Of a stretch of DNA of 64,000 bases, positions 9,448 to 16,642 are shown in pieces. Source of the stretch: Bradyrhizobium jicamae (GTDB lineage Bacteria > Pseudomonadota > Alphaproteobacteria > Rhizobiales > Xanthobacteraceae); NCBI RefSeq assembly GCF_018130695.1, contig NZ_JAFCJX010000029.1, positions 46,442 to 110,441 of the forward strand, in the 5' to 3' direction. The translations under genes and the position numbers were made by a program. Below the pieces are notes generated by a model. The model ran no database searches. It was not told the DNA's origin and was given only the letters and a program-made list of their open reading frames with translations. Position 1 is the stretch's first letter; each line of letters opens with the position of its first letter.

Positions 9448-10443
9448 ATGTTGCGCGATAGCGAGTATCTCGAACCGAAGCTGGATGAATCGCAGACCGA
9501 GGACATGGTCTGGATTCCCGGCGGCACTTTCCGGATGGGGTCGGATCACCATCACGCCGAGGAAGCGCCTGCGCATCGCGTGGCGGTGGACGGCTTCTGG
9601 ATCGACCGCACGCCGGTCACCAATGTTCAGTTTCGTGAATTCGTCCAGGCCACCGGCCACATCACGCTGGCAGAGGTTCCACCCGATCCGACACTGCTTC
9701 CGGACACGTTGCCGCAGATGCGCCACGCCGGCTCGCAGCTGTTCATGCCGCCGCAACGTCTGCGCAGCCTGCGCGACGAGAGCCAGTGGTGGACCTTCGT
9801 GCCGGGCGCCAACTGGCGGCATCCGCAGGGACCGCGCACCAACATCAACGTGCTGGGCAGCCATCCGGTCGTGCACGTCGCCTGGTCCGACGCACAGGCC
9901 TATGCCCGCTGGGCCGGCAAGGATCTGCCGACCGAGGCCGAGTGGGAGTTTGCCGCGCGCGGCGGCCTTGAAGACGAGGAATATGCCTGGGGCAATGCGC
10001 TGGCGCCCGGCGGCGTCCACATGGCCAACACCTGGCAGGGTAATTTCCCGCTGCAGAATCTCTGCGAGGACGGCTACGACCGGACCTCGCCGGTGCGTGC
10101 CTTCCCGCCGAACGGTTTTGGCGTGCACGACATGATCGGCAATGTCTGGGAATGGACCTCCGACTGGTGGTCGCCCCATCCCCCGTCGGATGCAACGCGG
10201 CTGACCCGCATTCCGCACAATCCGCGCGGCGGCCGCGAGCAGGCGAGTTGCGATCCGGCGCAGCCGGAGCCCGCCATGCCGCGCAAGGTCATCAAGGGCG
10301 GCTCACATCTCTCCGCGCCGAACTACTGCCGCCGCTATCGCCCGGCCGCGCGCCGGGCCGCCGCGGTCGACGCCTCCACCAGCGATCTCGGCTTCCGCTG
10401 CGTGATCCGTCCCGCCGACGCGACGCTGCAGCCGAAGCTGTGA
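9448..10443 (+). CDS. FGE/SUMF1-family protein with one active-site Cys replaced by Ser
   Basis: 331 residues from an ATG. The protein is one FGE-sulfatase (SUMF1) domain, with typical stretches VWIPGGTFRMGSDHHHAEE, WAGKDLPTEAEWEFAARGG, IGNVWEWTSDWW and the terminal LGFRC. Authentic formylglycine-generating enzymes carry two cysteines five residues apart (human Cys336 and Cys341). Here the stretch reads GGSHLSAPNYC: the second Cys (residue 294) is kept but the first is Ser289 (codon TCC). No sulfatase gene lies nearby. It may be a non-canonical or inactive relative, or belong to a branch with another function. Followed by a 12-base-pair palindrome. Confidence 0.85.
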   Translation: MLRDSEYLEPKLDESQTEDMVWIPGGTFRMGSDHHHAEEAPAHRVAVDGFWIDRTPVTNVQFREFVQATGHITLAEVPPDPTLLPDTLPQMRHAGSQLFMPPQRLRSLRDESQWWTFVPGANWRHPQGPRTNINVLGSHPVVHVAWSDAQAYARWAGKDLPTEAEWEFAARGGLEDEEYAWGNALAPGGVHMANTWQGNFPLQNLCEDGYDRTSPVRAFPPNGFGVHDMIGNVWEWTSDWWSPHPPSDATRLTRIPHNPRGGREQASCDPAQPEPAMPRKVIKGGSHLSAPNYCRRYRPAARRAAAVDASTSDLGFRCVIRPADATLQPKL

Positions 10444-10480
10444 ACGTGTGTATTGCGCCGGTGCGCGCCTCGCTACGCGA

Positions 10481-10508
10481 CGTCGTCCTGGCTTTCGCCA
10501 GGACGACG
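10481..10508. repeat. REP-like palindrome (possible terminator)
   Basis: A perfect 12-bp stem, CGTCGTCCTGGC against GCCAGGACGACG, with loop TTTC. It lies between the convergent FGE-like and chemotaxis receptor genes. It resembles the CGTCGTCC palindromes scattered through Bradyrhizobium genomes and could also act as a terminator, although there is no T-run. Confidence 0.6.
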
Positions 10509-10525
10509 GGGAGAGAGCGCAGCCT

Positions 10526-12253
10526 CTACGCCGCTTCCCCGCGGAGATTGCGGAAGAACTGCTCGACCTCGCGCGACAGCGTCTCGGCGGTTGCGGTCAG
10601 CTCGTTCGACGCCGACAGCACCGATTCCGCGGCCGTGCTGGTCTGGCCCATGTCGTCGCGCAGCGAGCCGATATGCGAGACCAGCGTCTCGTTGCCCTGC
10701 GCGGCCATCTGCGCATTCACGGAGATCTCGCGGGTTGCGGAATCCTGCTCGCCGACGGCGCTGGCGATGTTGGAGGTGACGTCGTTGATCTCGCGCACGG
10801 CATTGCCGATCTCGCGCACCGCGTCGACCGAGGTGCGGGTCGAGGCCTGAATGAGGCTGACATTCTCGCTGATCTCGGCGGTCGCCTTCGCGGTCTGTCC
10901 GGCCAGCGCCTTGACCTCATGGGCGACCACGGCAAAGCCGCGGCCGGCATCGCCGGCGCGCGCCGCCTCGATGGTGGCGTTGAGCGCCAGCAGGTTGGTC
11001 TGCTCGGCGATCGCCTGGATCAGGTTGAGCACGCCGTCGATCCGCTGGGTGGCGGCGGCAAGTCCCTCGATCTCGCTGATCGACTTGTCGGTGCGCTGGC
11101 CGGCCTGCTCGACGGCGCCGGCGGATTGCCGCACCTGGCGGCCGATCTCCTGCACGGAGGCCGACAATTCCTCGGCCGCTCCCGCCACCGCCGATACGTT
11201 GGTCGAAGCCTGTTCGGTGGCGCTGGCGGCTGCGACCGCGCGGCTGTTGGCGCTGGAGGCGACGCTGGCAATGCTCTGCGCGGTGCCGCGCATCGCGGCG
11301 GCGTTGTCGTGGACCGCGCGGAGCACGGAGCTGATCGTGGTGCGGAACGCCTCGACGGAGGCTTGGATATGACGGCCGCGGGCGTCCCGCGCCTCGGAAT
11401 CCTGCACCACCTGCGAGTTGAGGTCGCGGTTGCGCGCCATCGCGTCCTGGAAGATCCTGATGGCGCGGGCCAGCGCGCCGATCTCGTCGCCGCGCGCCGC
11501 GTGGGGGACTTCGACATTCTCGGCGCCTTCGGCGACGCGCTTGATGGTCGAGGTGATCTGCGACAGCGGACGGGCCACCGAGCGGGCGATGATCAGCACG
11601 CCGAGCACGACCACGATCAGCGCGAGGCCGCCGAGGCAGGTCAGCACGAACGACATCTCGCGGTTGGAGTCGGTCTGATGCGCCAGCTTCTTGCTGCGCT
11701 CGGCATAGACCTTGGACAGCGCCTCGAGGTCCTTGTTCAGGGCGGTGCGGACTTCGCGATTGGCGTCGTTGTCGCCCCATTCGCGGCCTGCGGCGGCGTT
11801 GATCTCGACGCCGCGCCGCACCAGCTCCTTGCGGAACTCGACGAACTTCTGGATGCGCGTCTTGAAGGTCGCGAACTGCGCGGCATCGTCGGCCTGGACG
11901 ATCGCCTCCCAGTTCTTGACCACGTCGGTGATGCGCTCGTTGAACTTGAGCAGGCCGTCGCCGTATTTCTTCACCGTGGCCGGTTCGGTCGACATGTAGA
12001 TCCCGCGGGATTCCATCACCACCGCATAGACCAGCGAGTTCACCCGCTCGACATTGAGGGCGGCCCGGCTCGCCAGGTCGACCGCCTCCGTCAGCTCCGC
12101 GTTCCGGCGGGCGTTGTAGTCGGACAGGAAGGTGATGGCGGCGGTCAGGACCGCGAACAGGGCAAAGATCGAATACAGCTTGGTTGCGAGCGAGAAGCGG
12201 GAGGCCATGGTGCGCCCGGTCAATGAATCAGGGGATGGGTTGGGATCGGTCAT
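10526..12253 (-). CDS. Methyl-accepting chemotaxis protein
   Basis: 575 residues from an ATG at 12253; a second ATG at 12208 (MASRFSLATKLYS) is possible. One membrane segment near the N-terminus, a periplasmic helical region of about 150 residues resembling the four-helix-bundle sensor, a second membrane segment (VLTCLGGLALIVVVLGVLII), a HAMP domain and a long methyl-accepting signalling domain follow in order. The signalling hairpin tip, which contacts CheA/CheW, is visible as EQTNLLALNATIEAARAGDA. No terminal CheR-binding pentapeptide is present. The ligand is unknown. It is divergent from eutB, which by itself does not show that it senses ethanolamine. Confidence 0.92.
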   Translation of the reverse strand: MTDPNPSPDSLTGRTMASRFSLATKLYSIFALFAVLTAAITFLSDYNARRNAELTEAVDLASRAALNVERVNSLVYAVVMESRGIYMSTEPATVKKYGDGLLKFNERITDVVKNWEAIVQADDAAQFATFKTRIQKFVEFRKELVRRGVEINAAAGREWGDNDANREVRTALNKDLEALSKVYAERSKKLAHQTDSNREMSFVLTCLGGLALIVVVLGVLIIARSVARPLSQITSTIKRVAEGAENVEVPHAARGDEIGALARAIRIFQDAMARNRDLNSQVVQDSEARDARGRHIQASVEAFRTTISSVLRAVHDNAAAMRGTAQSIASVASSANSRAVAAASATEQASTNVSAVAGAAEELSASVQEIGRQVRQSAGAVEQAGQRTDKSISEIEGLAAATQRIDGVLNLIQAIAEQTNLLALNATIEAARAGDAGRGFAVVAHEVKALAGQTAKATAEISENVSLIQASTRTSVDAVREIGNAVREINDVTSNIASAVGEQDSATREISVNAQMAAQGNETLVSHIGSLRDDMGQTSTAAESVLSASNELTATAETLSREVEQFFRNLRGEAA

Positions 12254-12554
12254 CGCGGGCTCTCGGAAAAAGGCCGGAACAGCGCCGTCGGCCGATGAAA
12301 AATCATGCAAAATTTTCATGGAGGAAGTCTTAATGGGGGAACTTTTGACCCCTGCCATCCATCGACTTTCGTATAGTTATTTCAAAGGCTTGTTTGGCAT
12401 GCCGGGTTCCATCCGGAGAACTCCGGAGGGGTGCCTGCGACCAGAGCGCACACCGTCTGGGGAGGCTGAGCCGAAGCCGTTGGCACGGCGGTCGCAAGGC
12501 GGTGCTAGAACGGAAATGGCTCTAGGCTGACGCCTCGGGGAAGTGAGAACTGCC
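12254..12554. other. Divergent intergenic region, MCP gene to eutB
   Basis: About 300 bases that must hold the promoters of both genes. The middle (about 12290-12390) is AT-richer than its surroundings. I looked for the conserved B12 box of a cobalamin riboswitch because EutBC needs adenosylcobalamin, and found none. No good -35/-10 pair stands out. Confidence 0.3.
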
Positions 12555-13937
12555 ATGATCTACCGCCGCGCCATCGATGCCACCTCCTACGTATTCGATG
12601 ATCTGCGCGACCTGCTCGCCAAGGCGACGCCGCCGCGCTCCGGCGACCGGCTGGCCGGGATCGCCGCCGACAGCGCCGAGGAGATGATCGCAGCCCGGCT
12701 CGCGCTGGCCGACGTTCCGCTGAAGCAGTTCCTCACCGAGGCCGTCATCCCCTATGAGGACGACGAGGTCACCCGCCTGATCCTGGACGGCCATGATGCG
12801 GCGGCCTTCGCGCCGGTCGCCGCGCTCACCGTCGGCGGTTTTCGTGACTGGCTGCTGTCGGATGCCGCGAGCGCCGGGGCGCTGTCCGCGATTGCGCGCG
12901 GCCTGACGCCGGAAATGGTCGCCGCCGTCTCAAAGCTGATGCGCAACCAGGACCTGATCGGGGTTGCGAAGAAGTGCCAGGTGACGACGCGCTTCCGCAA
13001 CACGATCGGCCTGAAGGGACGGATGAGCGTACGGCTGCAGCCCAACCATCCCTTCGACGACATCAGGGGCATCACCGCCTCGATCCTCGACGGCCTGCTG
13101 CTCGGCTCCGGTGATGCCTGCATCGGCATCAATCCGGCGAGCGACGATCCCGCCGTGATCGGCGGCCTTCTGCGGCTGCTCGACGACGTCATCACGCGGC
13201 TGAAGATTCCGACCCAGGGCTGCGTGCTCACCCATGTCACGACCACGCTCGGCCTGATCAAGCAGGGGCTGCCGGTCGATCTCGTCTTCCAGTCGATCGC
13301 CGGCACGGAAGCCGCCAACCGCAGCTTCGGCGTCGACCTCGCGCTGCTGAAGGAGGCGCGCGACGCCGGGCTGTCGCTTCGCCGCGGCACGGTCGGCGAC
13401 AACGTCATGTATTTCGAGACCGGGCAGGGCTCGGCACTGTCGGCCAACGCCCATCACCAGGTCGACCAGCAGACCTGCGAGGCGCGGGCCTATGCGGTGG
13501 CGCGCGCGTTCGATCCGCTGCTGGTCAACAGCGTGGTCGGCTTCATCGGGCCCGAGTACCTCTACGACGGCAAGGAGATCATCCGCGCCGGGCTCGAGGA
13601 TCATTTTTGCGGCAAGCTGCTCGGCCTGCCGCTCGGTGTCGACGTCTGTTACACCAACCATGCCGAGGCCGATCAGGACGACATGGACAATCTCCTGACG
13701 CTGCTGGCCGCGGCCGGCGTCACCTTCATCATGGGCGTGCCCGGCGCCGACGACGTGATGCTGAACTACCAGTCGACCTCGTTTCACGACGCGCTCTACA
13801 TCCGCGACCTCTTCGGACTGCGGCGGGCGCCGGAGTTCGACGACTGGCTCGCGACCAGCGGCCTTGCGGGCGGCGATTTTCGTCTTGCCGCCAACGCAGG
13901 GCTGCTGCCCGAATTCGCCGCAAGGTTGATCGCATAA
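12555..13937 (+). CDS. eutB: Ethanolamine ammonia-lyase large subunit
   Basis: 460 residues, close to the family's usual length. I take the ATG at 12555, with GGGGAAG upstream, rather than the GTG at 12543. Family stretches include NQDLIGVAKKCQVTTRFRNT, RLQPNHPFDDIRGI, YFETGQGSALSANAHH and CYTNHAEADQDDMDNLLTLL. With EutC it forms the adenosylcobalamin enzyme that converts ethanolamine to acetaldehyde and ammonia. The partner gene eutC is not next in line: hpnP lies between the two on the same strand. No microcompartment genes are nearby, so ethanolamine is probably used as a nitrogen source without a compartment. Confidence 0.95.
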   Translation: MIYRRAIDATSYVFDDLRDLLAKATPPRSGDRLAGIAADSAEEMIAARLALADVPLKQFLTEAVIPYEDDEVTRLILDGHDAAAFAPVAALTVGGFRDWLLSDAASAGALSAIARGLTPEMVAAVSKLMRNQDLIGVAKKCQVTTRFRNTIGLKGRMSVRLQPNHPFDDIRGITASILDGLLLGSGDACIGINPASDDPAVIGGLLRLLDDVITRLKIPTQGCVLTHVTTTLGLIKQGLPVDLVFQSIAGTEAANRSFGVDLALLKEARDAGLSLRRGTVGDNVMYFETGQGSALSANAHHQVDQQTCEARAYAVARAFDPLLVNSVVGFIGPEYLYDGKEIIRAGLEDHFCGKLLGLPLGVDVCYTNHAEADQDDMDNLLTLLAAAGVTFIMGVPGADDVMLNYQSTSFHDALYIRDLFGLRRAPEFDDWLATSGLAGGDFRLAANAGLLPEFAARLIA

Positions 13938-14064
13938 AGGAGGCGGTTTTTTACGCAACCATCTGAACGTGACGGCGTTGGGGAGTGACATAATCTTGAA
14001 AGATTTCTGGCCCAGCCTTCAATGACGTGCTTAGATTTGGTTGTGCTTCGCTTGAGGGTCATTG

Positions 14065-15651
14065 ATGAGAGCTGAAGGCATTGAAACGATCCGACGTATC
14101 CTCTGCGTCTTCCCGCGATACACGTCGGCTTTTGGCACCTTCGAACACGCTTATCCCCTGACCGACGGCGTCCGCGCCTTCATGCCGCCGCAGGGGTTGC
14201 TGCTGATCGCGGCCTATCTGCCCGAGACCTGGCCGGTTCGCTTCATCGACGAGAATTTGAACCCGGCGACCAAGGCCGATTTCGAATGGGCCGATGCGGT
14301 CTTCGTCAGCGGCATGCACATCCAGCGCCAGCAGATGAACGACATCTGCCATCGCGCCCATGACCACGATCTGCCGGTTGCGATCGGTGGCCCCTCGGTC
14401 AGCGCCTGCCCGGATTACTATCCGTCGTTCGACTATCTCCATGTCGGCGAGCTCGGCGACGCCACCAACGAATTGATCAAGCGGCTCGCGGACGACACCA
14501 CGCGTCCCGACGAGCAGGTGGTGCTGAAGACCCTCGACCGCCTGCCGATGACGGACTTTCCGCTGCCGGCCTATGAGCTCGCCGAGACCAAGAAATACTT
14601 TCTCGGCAGCATCCAGTTCTCCTCGGGTTGTCCCTATCAGTGCGAGTTCTGCGACATCCCCGGCCTCTACGGCCGCAATCCGCGGCTGAAGTCGCCGGAG
14701 CAGATCATCGCCGAGCTCGACAAGCTGCGCGCATGCGGCATGACCGACACGGTCTATTTCGTCGACGACAATTTCATCGGCAACCGCAAGGCCGCGGTGG
14801 ACCTGTTGCCGCATCTGGTCGAGTGGCAGAAGCGCACCGGTTATGTCACGCGGCTCGCCTGTGAGGCGACGCTCAACATCGCCAAGCGGCCCGAGATCCT
14901 GGAGAAGATGCGCGAGGCGTTCTTCGTCACGATCTTCTGCGGCATCGAGACGCCGGATCCCGACGCGCTGAAGGCGATGCACAAGGACCACAACATGATG
15001 GTCCCGATTCTCGAGGGCGTGCAGACCATCAATTCCTACGGCATGGAGGTGGTCTCCGGCATCATCATGGGGCTCGACACCGACAAGCCCGAGACCGGCA
15101 ATGCGCTGCTGTCGTTCGTCGACGAGTCCCGCATTCCGCTGCTGACGATCAACCTGCTGCAGGCTTTGCCGAAGACGCCGCTATGGGATCGCCTCGAGAA
15201 GGCCGGGCGGCTGATCGACGACGAGAGCCGCGACTCCAATGTCGAATTCCTGCTGCCCTATGACGACGTAGTCTCGTCCTGGCGCAAATGCATGGAGATC
15301 GCCTACCAGCCGGAGAAGCTGTTCGCGCGCTACCAGTATCAGTGCGACTACACCTATGCGAACCGCATCAAGGTGCCGGTCAGCCCGGAGATGAAGAGCT
15401 GGCCCAACATCAAGCGCGGCCTGATCATGCTGCGCAACATCTTCTGGAAGGTCGGCGTGCTCGGCGACTACAAGCGCGTGTTCTGGAAGTTCGCGTGGGG
15501 CCGGCTGAAGCGCGGCGACATCGAGGGCCTGATCGGGCCGGCGATGATCGCGCATCATCTGATCACCTTTGCCCGCGCCGCTTCCAGCGGCCGGCAGAAC
15601 GCGTCGAACTATTCGCTCCGCCTGCGCGAGGCTTCCGTCCCTGCCGAATAG
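14065..15651 (+). CDS. hpnP: Hopanoid C-2 methylase, B12-binding radical SAM protein
   Basis: 528 residues from the ATG at 14065 (a TTG one codon earlier is less likely). The N-terminal about 150 residues form a cobalamin-binding domain (FMPPQGLLLIAAYLPETWPV region). The radical SAM motif CPYQCEFC binds the 4Fe-4S cluster. The sequence and context fit HpnP, which methylates hopanoids at C-2 of ring A using S-adenosylmethionine and methylcobalamin. It lies about 6 kb upstream of the main hpn cluster, between eutB and eutC. In Rhodopseudomonas palustris hpnP is controlled by the stress sigma factor EcfG; I did not find a matching GGAAC-N16/17-CGTT site directly upstream here. Confidence 0.92.
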   Translation: MRAEGIETIRRILCVFPRYTSAFGTFEHAYPLTDGVRAFMPPQGLLLIAAYLPETWPVRFIDENLNPATKADFEWADAVFVSGMHIQRQQMNDICHRAHDHDLPVAIGGPSVSACPDYYPSFDYLHVGELGDATNELIKRLADDTTRPDEQVVLKTLDRLPMTDFPLPAYELAETKKYFLGSIQFSSGCPYQCEFCDIPGLYGRNPRLKSPEQIIAELDKLRACGMTDTVYFVDDNFIGNRKAAVDLLPHLVEWQKRTGYVTRLACEATLNIAKRPEILEKMREAFFVTIFCGIETPDPDALKAMHKDHNMMVPILEGVQTINSYGMEVVSGIIMGLDTDKPETGNALLSFVDESRIPLLTINLLQALPKTPLWDRLEKAGRLIDDESRDSNVEFLLPYDDVVSSWRKCMEIAYQPEKLFARYQYQCDYTYANRIKVPVSPEMKSWPNIKRGLIMLRNIFWKVGVLGDYKRVFWKFAWGRLKRGDIEGLIGPAMIAHHLITFARAASSGRQNASNYSLRLREASVPAE

Positions 15652-16447
15652 TGACACGACATCGCTACCGCCGTCGTCCCGTTCGCTCGCCGAGCTGCGC
15701 GCGCTGACGCCGGCGCGCGTTGGCCTCGGTCGTTCCGGCGCCGGCCTGCCGACCGAGGCGCTGCTCTCCTTCACGCTCGATCACGCGCGTGCCCGCGATG
15801 CCGTCCATGCCGCGATCGACGTCGCCGGGCTGATGACGGGCCTCGTCGCGCTGAACCTCGCGCCGGTCGAGGTGGCGAGCCAGGCGCGCAACCGGCGCGA
15901 CTATCTGCGGCGTCCCGATCTCGGCCGCATGCTCGATCCCGCGGCAAAGCGTCTGCTGGAGGGCAGGGGCGCGCCGTCGCCATCCTGCGCCATCGTGATT
16001 GGCGATGGACTGTCACCGACGGCCGTGAACGTCCACGCCGTCGAACTGGTCCGCCATCTGCTGCCGCGGCTTGCGGCTGACGGCATCGACACTGATGTGG
16101 TCGCGATCGCCTCCAGTGCCCGCGTCGCGCTCGGCGACGAGATCGGCGCCATCATCGGCGCGAAAATGCTGGTGATGCTGATCGGCGAGCGGCCCGGGCT
16201 CTCGGCGCCCGACAGCCTCGGCGCCTATCTGACCTACGGTCCAAGGATCGGCCTGACCGATGCCGAGCGCAACTGCGTCTCCAACATCCACGGCAAGGGC
16301 CTCACTTACGAGGAAGCTGCCTTCAGAATCGGCTGGCTGGTCCGCGAGGGGCTGGGACGGAGGATCACGGGCGTCGCACTGAAAGATGAAAGCGGTGGTG
16401 GGACGTCGGTGCCTGCGATCGCACAGTGTGACAAATCAGATACTTAA
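15569..16447 (+). CDS. eutC: Ethanolamine ammonia-lyase small subunit
   Basis: Up to 292 residues. Recognisable family stretches are SLAELRALTPARVGLGR, VIGDGLSPTAVN, GEIGAIIGAKM-like DEIGAIIGAKMLVMLIGERP, and RNCVSNIHGKGLTYEEAA. It pairs with EutB to form the adenosylcobalamin-dependent lyase. The start is uncertain: the only standard start codon between the upstream stop and the conserved region is a TTG at 15569, overlapping hpnP by 83 bases. A CTG at 15641 preceded by GCGCGAGG would give 268 residues and a shorter overlap. Either way translation is probably coupled to hpnP. Confidence 0.88.
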   Translation: MPAPLPAAGRTRRTIRSACARLPSLPNSDTTSLPPSSRSLAELRALTPARVGLGRSGAGLPTEALLSFTLDHARARDAVHAAIDVAGLMTGLVALNLAPVEVASQARNRRDYLRRPDLGRMLDPAAKRLLEGRGAPSPSCAIVIGDGLSPTAVNVHAVELVRHLLPRLAADGIDTDVVAIASSARVALGDEIGAIIGAKMLVMLIGERPGLSAPDSLGAYLTYGPRIGLTDAERNCVSNIHGKGLTYEEAAFRIGWLVREGLGRRITGVALKDESGGGTSVPAIAQCDKSDT

Positions 16448-16642
16448 TCGTGATTTTCGGCGGTTCCGTGCCGATTCGACCGTCTTCCCGCGCTTGCGAG
16501 CAGGGGCTTCGGCCTGTAAAACCGGCGCCGGTTATTATTCGCGTGTTTTCAAGGGCTAGCGCTGATCTGACGTGCTGACGAGCCTCATTCGCGCCCCGAA
16601 CCCAACCTAACCGATTGCACCGTTGCGAGAACTGGACAGGGC

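Noticed and set aside
9448..10443. Sulfatase-activating role for the FGE-like gene
   Set aside because: No sulfatase gene is near and one active-site cysteine is missing, so the usual role is not supported.
12254..12554. Cobalamin riboswitch before eutB
   Set aside because: Searched for because EutBC and HpnP use cobalamin; the conserved B12 box was not found.
13938..14064. EcfG promoter directly upstream of hpnP
   Set aside because: No GGAAC-N16/17-CGTT match occurs in the gap, although this control is known in Rhodopseudomonas palustris; a site further upstream was not seen either.
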